Shown: positions 33,361-41,807 of the stretch, piece by piece
Layout: each line of letters begins with the position of its first letter
How positions within the stretch are numbered: position 1 is the stretch's first letter
Assembly (NCBI RefSeq): GCF_902506095.1
Contig: NZ_LR733293.1
Span: 3,347,089 to 3,411,088, forward strand
Direction of reading: 5' to 3'
DNA from: Arthrobacter sp. 9AX
Lineage (GTDB): Bacteria > Actinomycetota > Actinomycetes > Actinomycetales > Micrococcaceae
DNA: 64,000 nt
Translations under genes and position numbers: made by a program
Notes under the pieces: generated by a model
What the model saw: the letters and a program-made list of their open reading frames with translations, nothing else
Databases searched by the model: none
Told to the model about the DNA's origin: nothing

Positions 33361-33363
33361 GTT

Positions 33364-33388
33364 GGATTTCGACAGGCTCGATCACCGG
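33364..33388. repeat. Dispersed TTTCGACAGGCTC element beyond phoX
   Basis: ATTTCGACAGGCTCGATCAC, one arm of the element also present at 11171 and 18286. It lies between the repeat array and the phoX stop. Confidence 0.5.
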
Positions 33389-33395
33389 GACGAAC

Positions 33396-35465
33396 CTAGC
33401 CGCGGAATACCTGGACCACGGCGGGACGCGGCGCGCGCACCTGGCCGCGGGCCGGCGTCGTACCTGCCGGGACGTAGTCCGGGAAGTAGGAGTTCGGCGC
33501 CTCAAAGGTGCCCTCCTCGCCCGGGTGCTGGACGGCCACGAACACGGTCCGTTCCTCGTCATGGATGATGGGTCCGCAGGTCTCGGCATCGCGCGGAACG
33601 GCGAGGAACTGCTCCACCTTGCCGCGCTCAGCGCCATCCAGGGTGACCTTGAAGAGCCCGTCGTTGTAGCCGATGGTGGACGGCGCGCCGTCGGTGGAGA
33701 TCCAAAGGTTGCCCACTGAGTCGAACGCGAGGTTGTCCGGGCAGGAGATGGGCGAGACCTTGTCCGCCGGGAACCCCGAGAAGTAGGTGGCGCGGGGCAG
33801 GGCCGGGTCACCGCAGACCAGCAGGAGGTTCCAGTTGAACGTGGTGGAGGCCTGGTCGCCCCGTTCAGTGATTTCCACGATGTGGCCGTCACGGTTCTGG
33901 TTGCGCGGGTTGACTTCCGTGGCGGCCTCGCTGGAACCGGTGCCACGGTTGGTGTTGTTGGTGCAGGCCACGTAGACCTTGCCGGTGTGCAGGCTGGGCT
34001 GGACGTCCTCGCAGCGGTCCATCTTGGTTGGACCTACCTTGTCTGCGGCCAGGCGGGTGTACACCAGGACCTCTTCGACGGACATCCCGGCCACGGCGGA
34101 CTTGCCGCCGACCACCAGGGGCAGCCATTCGCCCGAGCCGTCGAACACGCCGTCGGCGGGCACGGCCCCGGTCCCGGTGATTTCGGCGGCAGGTGAGTTG
34201 CCGGTGAACATGGCCACGTACAGGTCGCCCTCGGACAGCAGCCCCATGTTGTGCTTGCGGTCGCCCTCGCGGTACTTGTCCTTGGAGACGAACTTGTAGA
34301 GGTAGTCGAAGCGCTCGTCGTCACCCATGTACGCCACCACGTGCCCGGATTCGGCCACGATCACGTTGGCGCCCTCGTGCTTGAAGCGGCCCATGGCGGA
34401 GTGCTTCTTCGGGGTGGAAGTGGGGTCGAAGGGGTCCACCTCCACGATCCAGCCGAAGCGGTTGGCTTCATTTTCGTAGCCGGCATTGCGGGTGTCGAAG
34501 CGCTTGTCGTCAAGTTCCCAGAGGCGGGCTGTGGGCTTGCTGGTGAGCCCGTAGCGCTTGTCCGCTGCGGATGTTCCCGGCGAGACGAAGTAGCCGTTGA
34601 AGTTTTCTTCGCCGGAGAGGATGGTGCCCCATGGGGTGGTGCCGCCGGAGCAGTTGCCGAACGTCCCCTTGATGGACTTGCCGGTGGGGTCCGCCACGGT
34701 CTTGGTGAGAGCCGAGCCGGCCACCGGTCCGGTCAGTTCGTAGGTGGTGTCGGAGAGGAAGCGGCGGTTCAGCGGCGCGCCCTTGACGTAGCTCCAGGGC
34801 TTGGTGGCGTTCTTGCGCTCCAGTTCCACCACGGCCAGGCCGTGCGCTGCGCGTCCGATGGCGCGGGTCTCCACGGCGTCATACCCGGCCGGGACCATGA
34901 TGTTCTCGTTGGTGTACTCGTGGTTGGTGAACAGCACGGCGCGGCGGCCCTTGCTGTCCGGGATCTCCACGATGTCCGTGTAGTCATTGTTGTAGCCGAA
35001 TTGGCGGGCCTGGGCGGCTGCCGTCTGCTTGTTCAGGTCGAAGTCCGGCGAGTCGTTGAAGAGCGGGTCGCCCCACCGGATGATGGGCTGCCAGGTGAAT
35101 CCCTCGGGAACGGTGAAAGCATCCACCGCCTTGTCCACCGGTTTGATGGCCGTGAACTGCAGCTTGGACTTGCCGAAGCCTTCCTTCGCAGCCTTGGACA
35201 GGCCCGCAGCACTGGCCGGTTCGGCGGAGGTCACCGCGCTTCCAAGGACGACGGCGAGGGCACCGGCGGCACCGAAGCCCAGGGCGGCGCGGCGGGACAT
35301 GGTGGCGGAGGCGATGTCGCGGAAGTAGCTGTTGGAGCTGGTGTTGCAGACGTCGCCGGCGCAGGCGTTGTCGCACTTCAGCGCGCAGGTGACGGCACTG
35401 CGGTTGCCCTTGGTGTGGCCGAGCATCGGCAGCAGCGGAAATTTACGGGCAGTCGTTTCAGACAT
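33396..35465 (-). CDS. PhoX-family phosphatase (DUF839), Tat-exported
   Basis: 689 residues. A twin-arginine signal (SRRAALGFGAAGALAVVLG) sits at about residues 57-76, after an N-terminal extension with a Cys cluster (CDNACAGDVC). The rest is the PhoX beta-propeller family: GYNNDYTDIVEIP, VLFTNHEYTNENIM, NCSGGTTPWGTILSGEENFNGYF, and MGRFKHEGANVIVAESGHVVAYMGDDERFDYLYKFVS, containing the Arg/Glu ligands of the Fe-Ca cofactor. Likely an extracytoplasmic phosphomonoesterase for phosphate scavenging. Intergenic repeats of the same AGTGATAGAGC family flank the gene on both sides. Confidence 0.9.
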   Translation of the reverse strand: MSETTARKFPLLPMLGHTKGNRSAVTCALKCDNACAGDVCNTSSNSYFRDIASATMSRRAALGFGAAGALAVVLGSAVTSAEPASAAGLSKAAKEGFGKSKLQFTAIKPVDKAVDAFTVPEGFTWQPIIRWGDPLFNDSPDFDLNKQTAAAQARQFGYNNDYTDIVEIPDSKGRRAVLFTNHEYTNENIMVPAGYDAVETRAIGRAAHGLAVVELERKNATKPWSYVKGAPLNRRFLSDTTYELTGPVAGSALTKTVADPTGKSIKGTFGNCSGGTTPWGTILSGEENFNGYFVSPGTSAADKRYGLTSKPTARLWELDDKRFDTRNAGYENEANRFGWIVEVDPFDPTSTPKKHSAMGRFKHEGANVIVAESGHVVAYMGDDERFDYLYKFVSKDKYREGDRKHNMGLLSEGDLYVAMFTGNSPAAEITGTGAVPADGVFDGSGEWLPLVVGGKSAVAGMSVEEVLVYTRLAADKVGPTKMDRCEDVQPSLHTGKVYVACTNNTNRGTGSSEAATEVNPRNQNRDGHIVEITERGDQASTTFNWNLLLVCGDPALPRATYFSGFPADKVSPISCPDNLAFDSVGNLWISTDGAPSTIGYNDGLFKVTLDGAERGKVEQFLAVPRDAETCGPIIHDEERTVFVAVQHPGEEGTFEAPNSYFPDYVPAGTTPARGQVRAPRPAVVQVFRG

Positions 35466-35605
35466 GGGGGCCTTCCAAGATGTTTCTATGAGGTCCCGCC
35501 CACCCTGTCAGTGAATTTCTACATCAAGTAGTCAGGAAGGTGAAGTTCCGGCTAACCCCGCGTGACCTGCGGGAATGTGATGGCGCGTCCTAAAAAAGCC
35601 ACATC

Positions 35606-35668
35606 AAGTGATAGAGCGTTCGATAAATACCCGCGATAAGCGATAGAGCGTCGCAGGAAAAGAGAGCG
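35606..35668. repeat. AGTGATAGAGC repeats upstream of phoX
   Basis: Two units 32 bp apart (CAAGTGATAGAGCGTT at 35605, AAGCGATAGAGCGT at 35638) and a shortened third (AGAGAGCGT near 35661). Same family and period as the array at 33167-33360. It occupies the 203-bp gap between phoX and menC. Confidence 0.6.
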
Positions 35669-36673
35669 TCACTGGGGGGTCAGGAACGCGTGGACGCGGG
35701 CCAGCCGGGCCAGCCACCAGTCGCGACGTTCGGCGGAAGCCGCGTACTGCTCAAGCAGCCCGGAATCGGCGGACACGTGGCGGAGGCGGATGGCGCCGTC
35801 GTCGGCCACCAGCGGATCCGTGGTGATGTCCGATTCGAACAGGGACACGGTCCCCAACCCGCACGCGTACGGCAGCTCGGGCAGCGCGGCCGCCAGGGCA
35901 AGGCCCGCGCGGATCCCCACGGAGGTGTCCAACGCGGAACTGACGACGGCGGGCAGCCCGGCCTGAGCCACGATGTCCAGGGCGCGCCGCACTCCGCCGA
36001 GCGGGGCCACCTTGACCACGATCAGGTCCGCCGCGCCTGCCCGGGCCACCTTCAGGGGGTCCGTTTCCTTGCGGACGCTTTCATCCGCGGCGATCAGCAC
36101 CGGGGTGCCCGCGGCCTGCAGCGCGCGCCGCACCTCGGCCAGTCCGTCGATGGTGGGGACGGGCTGCTCGGCGTATTCAAGCCCGACGCCGGCGAGCCGG
36201 GTGAGTGCCTCGATGGCAGCAGGGACGTCCCAGCCGCCGTTCGCATCCACCCGGATGGTGGCGTCCGGGAGGGCGGAGCGGACCGCGGCGAGGCGGGCGG
36301 CGTCGTCGTCGAGCGTCTGTCCCTGTTCGGCGACCTTCACCTTGACGGCGTCCACCCGGCCAAAGCGCGCCAGGATCCCGGGCACGCGCCCGGCGGCTAC
36401 GGCGGGGACGGTGGCGTTGACCGGGACAACCGTCCTCAGCGGCTCCGGAAACCCTTCCCAGCCCGCCTCGATCGCGGACGCCAGCCAGCGGGAGGCCTCG
36501 GCATCGCCATACTCCGGGAAGGGGCAGAACTCGCCCCAGCCCGCCGGGCCGCGCAGCAGCAGGGACTCACGCGCCATGATGCCGCGGAACTTCACGCGCA
36601 TCGGCAGGCTGACCACGTGCGCTCTGGCCAGCAGGTCCTCAAGGGCGGGCAGGGGCGGTGCGGCGGCGGGCAT
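35669..36673 (-). CDS. menC: o-Succinylbenzoate synthase
   Basis: 334-residue enolase-superfamily dehydratase that forms o-succinylbenzoate in menaquinone synthesis. The barrel residues are seen in VDAVKVKVAEQG (catalytic Lys pair), IRVDANGGWDVPAAIEAL (first metal Asp), LEYAEQPVPTIDGLAEV (Glu), and IAADESVRKETDP (Asp/Glu). Start ATG at 36673; a further upstream GTG would overlap corA. MenC follows corA by 38 bp on the same strand. Confidence 0.92.
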   Translation of the reverse strand: MPAAAPPLPALEDLLARAHVVSLPMRVKFRGIMARESLLLRGPAGWGEFCPFPEYGDAEASRWLASAIEAGWEGFPEPLRTVVPVNATVPAVAAGRVPGILARFGRVDAVKVKVAEQGQTLDDDAARLAAVRSALPDATIRVDANGGWDVPAAIEALTRLAGVGLEYAEQPVPTIDGLAEVRRALQAAGTPVLIAADESVRKETDPLKVARAGAADLIVVKVAPLGGVRRALDIVAQAGLPAVVSSALDTSVGIRAGLALAAALPELPYACGLGTVSLFESDITTDPLVADDGAIRLRHVSADSGLLEQYAASAERRDWWLARLARVHAFLTPQ

Positions 36674-36711
36674 GGACCCACTGTACAAGCGGGCGCCCGC
36701 GGTTACGGCCG

Positions 36712-37728
36712 CTAGATCCACTTGTTGTGCTTGAACGTCAGGTACAGGGCAGAACCCATAACGAACATCAGGCCCAGGGCGAACGGGTAGCCAAAAAGCC
36801 AGTTGAGCTCGGGCATGTCACGAAAATTCATGCCGTAAATCGAGGCGACGAGGGTGGGCGCGAACAGAATGGCAGCCCACGAGGAGATCCGCTTGACCTG
36901 TTCGTTCTGCGCGTAGCTGGACTCGGTGAGGAGGCGCATTTCGTCATTCTGCCGCTGCGCAACCAGGGCCGCGTTGACGGCGAGCGCGTTCTGCAGCAGG
37001 GCCCGGAAGGATGCCACGCGCTCGTTAAGCCGCAGCACGTGGTCCAGAACGTCACGGAAATGGTCCTGCAGTTCCGGGTCCGGCACCCGCTCCGGCGTTC
37101 CGGCCATCAGTTCCTGCAGGATGCCCGCCAGCGGGCTGGTGGCGCGCTGGAAGGTGATCACCTGGCGGGACAGTTCGTAGATCCGGCGGGAAACATCCGG
37201 GTCGGCGCCGAAGAGGTCGTCCTCGATCTCGTCGATGTCGTTCTCGAGCCCCGCCGCCACCGGCTCGTACTCGTCCACCACCTGGTCCAGGATGCCGTAG
37301 AGGACAGCGTCCGGGCCCAGCGCCAGGAACTCCGGCATCCCCTCCATCCGGCGGCGCACCTTGGCCAGGTCCGGGGATTCGGCGTGCCGGACCGTCACCA
37401 CATACTCCTGCCCCACAAAAACGTGGATCTCGCCGAAGTCCACCTTCTCCACGTCGTCCAGGTAGCGGGCCGGCCGCAGGACCAGGAACACGCATTCGCC
37501 GTAGTGCTCCAGCTTGGCGCGCTGGTGCCCGGAGAGGGCGTCCTCCACGGCCAGGGGGTTCAGGTCGAACTCCTCTGCCACGGACTGAAGTTCCTCAGGA
37601 TCGGGCCGGTACAGGCCGATCCAGGCCATGCCCTCGCGCTGGCGGAGCACGAAGTAGGTTTCGTCCAGGCTTCCGGGGTCCTCCGTCCGCCGTCCGTCCA
37701 CGTATACGGCGTTATCGATGATGGTCAT
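36712..37728 (-). CDS. corA: CorA-family magnesium/cobalt transporter
   Basis: 338-residue CorA channel. Long cytosolic N-terminal domain (1-270) with a coiled stalk helix (LNERVASFRALLQNALAVNAALVAQRQNDEMRLL), then TM1 and TM2 at the C-terminus with the invariant YGMNFRDMPELNW (GMN ion-selectivity motif) between them and the basic end FKHNKWI. Carries Mg2+ passively. Unlinked in function to the menaquinone genes. Confidence 0.95.
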   Translation of the reverse strand: MTIIDNAVYVDGRRTEDPGSLDETYFVLRQREGMAWIGLYRPDPEELQSVAEEFDLNPLAVEDALSGHQRAKLEHYGECVFLVLRPARYLDDVEKVDFGEIHVFVGQEYVVTVRHAESPDLAKVRRRMEGMPEFLALGPDAVLYGILDQVVDEYEPVAAGLENDIDEIEDDLFGADPDVSRRIYELSRQVITFQRATSPLAGILQELMAGTPERVPDPELQDHFRDVLDHVLRLNERVASFRALLQNALAVNAALVAQRQNDEMRLLTESSYAQNEQVKRISSWAAILFAPTLVASIYGMNFRDMPELNWLFGYPFALGLMFVMGSALYLTFKHNKWI

Positions 37729-37871
37729 TGCCCGCCTCCTTCGTTGAACACGGCCGCTCCTTCTATTCGGGAGGATTCGGTGCCCTCAAGCCCGCGCAAG
37801 CCCATGGTTCCTTTGATCCGCACACTACTCAGGTTCACGGTTTTGGGAAGCACCCCTTCAATTTCATATCC

Positions 37872-37881
37872 ATATCGATAT
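37872..37881 (+). promoter_or_regulatory. ATATCGATAT palindrome, candidate ArsR operator
   Basis: Perfect 10-bp palindrome inside an AT-rich run (CATATCCATATCGATATATG), 11 bp before the ATG of the ArsR-type regulator. Position fits an autoregulatory operator overlapping the promoter. Confidence 0.5.
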
Positions 37882-37892
37882 ATGATTGGGAC

Positions 37893-38234
37893 ATGGCACG
37901 GGCGGCAACAACGGCAGATGCATTCAACGCGGTGGCCGAGCCCCGGCGGCGGGAAATCCTGGACGCCCTCAGCCAAGCCGAGCGGCCGGTCAACGAACTG
38001 GTGGAGCTGCTGGGCCTCGCACAACCGCACGTGTCACGCCACTTGCGGGTCCTGCGCGAGGTGGGGGCCGTCGTCGTCCGTGACAAAGGCCGGCAGCGCG
38101 TCTACCGGCTGAACCCGCAGGCACTCAAGCCCATTCATGACTGGGTTTCCAGCTACCAGCACCTCTGGGAGGAGCGGCTCGAGCTGCTGGAGGATGTCCT
38201 GGCGGACCTCAAAGACGAAGAAACGCACGGTTAA
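37893..38234 (+). CDS. ArsR-family regulator without metal-site Cys
   Basis: 113-residue winged helix-turn-helix protein: FNAVAEPRRREILDALSQAERPVNELVELLGLAQPHVSRHLRVLREVGAVVVRDKGRQRVYRLNP. There are no Cys residues, so it is not a classical metal sensor; it belongs to the group paired with AHSA1/SRPBCC genes. The ATG at 37893 follows a short leader with a palindrome. The AHSA1-like gene starts 11 bp downstream and is surely cotranscribed. Confidence 0.88.
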   Translation: MARAATTADAFNAVAEPRRREILDALSQAERPVNELVELLGLAQPHVSRHLRVLREVGAVVVRDKGRQRVYRLNPQALKPIHDWVSSYQHLWEERLELLEDVLADLKDEETHG

Positions 38235-38245
38235 GGAGCAAGGCA

Positions 38246-38746
38246 ATGGCACACACCAGCACCATGGACGTCAGCTTCCCCAGCGACGAGGAAATCCTGA
38301 TCACCCGCACGGTCAACGCGCCGCCGCACCTCGTTTACAAAGCCTGGACCACGCCGGACCTCGTCAGGAGGTGGTGGCCCGGCAGGCGCGGCGAGATGAC
38401 TGTGGCGGAGATGGATTTCCGCGTGGGCGGGGCCTGGCGGTACGTGATGGTGGCCCACGGGGACTTCGAGGTGGCCTTCCATGGCACGTACCGGGACATT
38501 GTGCCCAACGAGCGGATCGTCCACACCGAAATCATGGAGATGCCGGATACCCCGCCGGACAGCGAGGAAGGCGCCGTGGTCAGTACGGTCACGTTTGAAG
38601 CGGCCGACGGCGGCACTACCCTGGTCAGCATCCGCACCAATGCGGGAAGCAAGGAAGTCCGAGACATGATTGCCCAGTCCGGCATGGAAGGCGGCGTGCG
38701 CGAGCAGTTCGAGATCATCGAGGAGCTGGCGGCCGGGCTCTCCTGA
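38246..38746 (+). CDS. AHSA1/SRPBCC domain protein
   Basis: 166-residue START-like (SRPBCC) protein of the activator-of-Hsp90-ATPase-1 C-terminal type: TRTVNAPPHLVYKAWTTPDLVRRWWPG, MDFRVGGAWRYVMVAHGDFEVAFHGTYRDIVPNERIVHTE, TLVSIRTNAGS. The hydrophobic cavity presumably binds a small ligand. AAGGAG lies 7 bp before the ATG. The pairing with an ArsR regulator is very common in bacteria, but the biological role is unknown. Confidence 0.88.
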   Translation: MAHTSTMDVSFPSDEEILITRTVNAPPHLVYKAWTTPDLVRRWWPGRRGEMTVAEMDFRVGGAWRYVMVAHGDFEVAFHGTYRDIVPNERIVHTEIMEMPDTPPDSEEGAVVSTVTFEAADGGTTLVSIRTNAGSKEVRDMIAQSGMEGGVREQFEIIEELAAGLS

Positions 38747-38781
38747 GCTTTCCTGCGCGTGCAGCGGCTACACTCGCTGAC

Positions 38782-39960
38782 GTGACCGTCTCCGGCCTTG
38801 CCACCCGCTCCTCCTCCGCCCCGCTGTACGCCGCCGGCTTCGTCACGGCCTTCGGGGCGCACAGCATCGCGGCTGGCCTGGGCGCGCAGAGTGGCAACAT
38901 CGGCCTGACGCTGCTGAACCTGGGCATCCTCCTGGCGCTGTACGACATCTCTGAGGTTTTCCTCAAACCGGTGTTCGGTGCCCTCAGTGACCGCGTCGGC
39001 GCCAAACCGGTGATTGTTGGCGGTCTGGTGGCGTTCGCCGTGCTGTCCCTGATTGGGCTGTGGGCAGCCGATCCGCTCATGCTGGCGCTGGCCCGGCTGG
39101 GGCAGGGCGCGGCGGCGTCAGCATTCTCCCCGGCATCGTCAGCCATGGTGGCCCGGCTGGCCCGCGGCGGACGGGCCGGCACCTATTTTGGCCGGTACGG
39201 ATCCTGGAAGAGTTTGGGCTACATCATTGGTCCTCTCCTCGGCGCGGGCCTCATTCTGGCGGGCGGGTTCCCGCTGCTGTTCGGCTCCCTCTCCGCCCTC
39301 GCTGTTGTTACCGCTGTGTGGGTGATGGCTGCGGTGCCGCACCTGGAGCCGCTCCCGCGCCAGCGGTATACGGTGATGGACCTGGCGCGGCAGGTGGGCG
39401 AACGCCGGTTCCTGGTGCCCACACTGGTGCTGGCTGCCTCCACGGCTGCGCTGGGCGCCGCCGTCGGTTTCCTTCCCGCGCTGGCCACCCGGCACGGGAT
39501 GGGGGCGCTCGCGGGAACTGCCGCCGTGAGCGTCCTCGCGGCCGGCTCCGTGTTGGTCCAGCCGTGGATGGGCCGTCTGCGGGACAGCCACCGCGTCACG
39601 GACAACAGGGGCACGACGGCGGGCCTGCTGTTAATTGCCGCGGGCGTCGGCCTGCTGGCGGTTGCCCCTGGCGTGGTCACCATTTTTGTTTCCGCGGCTT
39701 TGATCGGTGCGGGCATCGGCGCTGTCACGCCGCTCGGGTTCGCCCATCTGGCGGACACCACGCCGCCGGAGCGGATGGGCCGGACCATGGGCTCCGCGGA
39801 ACTGGGGCGGGAACTGGGCGACGCCGGCGGGCCGCTGCTGGTGGGCGGCATCGCTACCCTCACGGCCCTGCCGTTCGGGCTCGGTGCCCTTGCCCTGCTC
39901 GTCGCGGCGGCGGGCATCCCCCGCCTCTCCCCGGTCCCGCGCCCCCTGCCGCCCCACTAG
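38782..39960 (+). CDS. MFS transporter
   Basis: 392-residue 12-helix permease. Motif A is seen in the 2-3 loop (KPVFGALSDRVGAKPVIVGG) and a second copy region around residue 190. Weak similarity to multidrug/sugar efflux permeases; substrate not known. GTG start 35 bp after the AHSA1 stop, so it may be read through from that operon. It ends at the REP-like element at 39963. Confidence 0.82.
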   Translation: MTVSGLATRSSSAPLYAAGFVTAFGAHSIAAGLGAQSGNIGLTLLNLGILLALYDISEVFLKPVFGALSDRVGAKPVIVGGLVAFAVLSLIGLWAADPLMLALARLGQGAAASAFSPASSAMVARLARGGRAGTYFGRYGSWKSLGYIIGPLLGAGLILAGGFPLLFGSLSALAVVTAVWVMAAVPHLEPLPRQRYTVMDLARQVGERRFLVPTLVLAASTAALGAAVGFLPALATRHGMGALAGTAAVSVLAAGSVLVQPWMGRLRDSHRVTDNRGTTAGLLLIAAGVGLLAVAPGVVTIFVSAALIGAGIGAVTPLGFAHLADTTPPERMGRTMGSAELGRELGDAGGPLLVGGIATLTALPFGLGALALLVAAAGIPRLSPVPRPLPPH

Positions 39961-39962
39961 GT

Positions 39963-40006
39963 AGCGCCAAGTGCCGTCTTGACGCTCCAAACCGACACTT
40001 AGCGCT
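39963..40006. repeat. REP-like palindrome, family A copy 2
   Basis: Arms AGCGCCAAGTGCCGT (39963-39977) and ACCGACACTTAGCGCT (39991-40006); imperfect pairing. Sequence closely matches the element at 8215-8262 (AGCGCTAAG...ACACTTGGCGCT). It lies between the MFS and PAP2 genes. Confidence 0.6.
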
Positions 40007-40068
40007 ATTCAGTTGTAGGCAGCAGCCCGGTGCGGCGGGCTCCCAGCTTTTTGTGACACCCTTAACCG

Positions 40069-40974
40069 GTGACGATTTCCCGCCAAACCTCCAGCAGGAC
40101 ACCCAGCAGACCCGCACCGGGCTCGGCTGTCCTGTTCGTGCTTGCCACGCTGGCCTGCATTGCCGGTTTGATCGCCACATACCACTTCTTCGTCCAGACC
40201 ACTACGGGCCAGTTCATCGATGAATCCGCGCTGGTGGAGGCCGTTGATATCCACGGGCCCGCCGGTAAGGCGAGCACCAGGTTCCTGGACCTGCTGCCCA
40301 CCATCTCACTGGTGATGGCCGCCGTCGTGGTCCTGTTCGTCACGGTGATCCGCAAGCACTGGACCGAGGCGGGCATCGCCGTGGCGGCCTGCATCGGCGC
40401 CAACATCGCCACCCAGGTGCTCAAGGATGTGCTGCCGGCGCGGCCGGACAAGGGCGTGGTGACGCTGGAGCTGAACTCGCTGCCGTCCGGACACACCACC
40501 CTGGCGGCGTCGGCCGCGGCTGCGGTGTTCCTGATGGCCTCCCCGCGCTGGCGGCCCATGGCAGGCTTCGTGGGCGGCACCTTCGCCATCGCCTCCGGAG
40601 TGTCCACGCTGATCAACCAGTGGCACCGGCCGGCCGACGTCGTGGCGGCGTTCCTCCTGGTGGGCGCGTTCATGGTTCCGGCGGGTTGGCTGATCATCCG
40701 GCGCGGGATGTGGAATGCGTGGGACGGGTTCGGCGGGCATGTGGGCTCGGCCCGGATCTGGCTGACGCTGCCGGTGGTGATCGGGCTGGCGTCCGCGGCG
40801 GTGGCGGTGTATTCGCTGGTCCGGATCGCGCCGGGGCCCTGGCAGGAAGCCAGCACCACCAACTATTTCTGGGCCGGGATCTCGCTGATCGTCATCGCCG
40901 GGTACCTGGCCACCGTGGCCACCACGGCCCTGTTCGCCTTCGCCGCCCGACGGCGGGACTCAGCCAGGCGCTGA
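40069..40974 (+). CDS. PAP2-family membrane phosphatase
   Basis: 301-residue type 2 phosphatidic acid phosphatase-like protein with about six or seven helices. Signature residues: KDVLPARPDKG (K...RP), LPSGHTTLAASAAA (SGH), and STLINQWHRPADVVAAF (Rxxx H...D region). These dephosphorylate lipid phosphates such as undecaprenyl diphosphate outside the membrane. The C-terminal 100 residues add three more helices. GTG start. A separate LssY_C protein, elsewhere often fused to PAP2, is encoded at 43235. Confidence 0.88.
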   Translation: MTISRQTSSRTPSRPAPGSAVLFVLATLACIAGLIATYHFFVQTTTGQFIDESALVEAVDIHGPAGKASTRFLDLLPTISLVMAAVVVLFVTVIRKHWTEAGIAVAACIGANIATQVLKDVLPARPDKGVVTLELNSLPSGHTTLAASAAAAVFLMASPRWRPMAGFVGGTFAIASGVSTLINQWHRPADVVAAFLLVGAFMVPAGWLIIRRGMWNAWDGFGGHVGSARIWLTLPVVIGLASAAVAVYSLVRIAPGPWQEASTTNYFWAGISLIVIAGYLATVATTALFAFAARRRDSARR

Positions 40975-41228
40975 CGGTCACCTCCGTCCCAGTGCGGGCG
41001 ACCAAAAGCATCGGTTCGTCACCGGGAGTCCCAGCGTCGTCACGCGGCGCAACGGAGTCTCCGTCCCCTCCCGTGACACTGACCTGCGCAAACGTCGAAG
41101 AACTCTTGACAAAACCTTGACGGATTACCCCGGCGTAATTTGAGCCGCGTCTACCAAGCTATTCCCATCGGAGCCGCTAAGGCTCACAGAGTCTCAGCGG
41201 AACACCGCACAAACTTTAGGGGCACATC

Positions 41229-41702
41229 ATGGGCAAGGTCGCAGGACGTAAGAAGCGCATCATCGGCACCACCATCGCACTGGTGGCCATCAGCGGCGGC
41301 GCCGCGTTCGCCTACTGGACCGCCACGGGCAGCGCGGACACCACCACCAAGGCGGGCGCCTCCAAGAACTTCACCGTCACCAGCTCGGTTGCCGGTGACC
41401 CGCTGTCACCCAACGGCCCCACCAAGACGGCCACATTTACGGTGACCAACCCGGGCACCGGCGTCCAGAAGCTCAGCACGGTCACCGCCGCTGTGGCAGG
41501 TGCGAACGGCGCCGAGTGGACCGCTGTCACCGGATGCTCGGCTGCCGACTTCAAGGTTGGCACTCCCGTCTTCACCCAGACCGAGATCAAGGCCGGCGAG
41601 TCCGTAACCGGCACCGTAACGCTTCAGATGGTCGACCGCCCCGGTGTCAACCAAGACGGTTGCCAGGGGGCGGACGTGCCACTGCACATCGCGGCCAGCT
41701 GA
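41229..41702 (+). CDS. Exported protein with SipW-type signal peptide
   Basis: 157 residues. The N-terminus (KKRIIGTTIALVAISGGAAFAYWTATGSA) is the alternate signal peptide processed by SipW-like signal peptidases, with the diagnostic FAYWT after the hydrophobic core. The mature part is a small all-beta domain (TFTVTNPGTGVQKLSTVTAAV; two Cys, in TGCSAADFKVG and QDGCQGADVP) like TasA/camelysin-type or other wall-exported beta sandwiches. A 254-bp gap upstream contains TTGACA (41106) and TAATTT (41136), badly spaced as a standard promoter. No SipW gene is nearby. Confidence 0.8.
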   Translation: MGKVAGRKKRIIGTTIALVAISGGAAFAYWTATGSADTTTKAGASKNFTVTSSVAGDPLSPNGPTKTATFTVTNPGTGVQKLSTVTAAVAGANGAEWTAVTGCSAADFKVGTPVFTQTEIKAGESVTGTVTLQMVDRPGVNQDGCQGADVPLHIAAS

Positions 41703-41807
41703 AGAGGCCCAGGGATCACACTCCTGAAACAGTCCATCAGCTTCATAGCCCCTTGGTGATGAAGTCCGCCTGACAGCTACCAAGCCCGACTTTTCCGGAA
41801 GGTTCCC

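Noticed and set aside
37728-37892. N-terminal extension of the ArsR-type regulator from 37728
   Set aside because: The extension lies in the intergenic region containing the palindrome and is not similar to the family; the ATG at 37893 fits.
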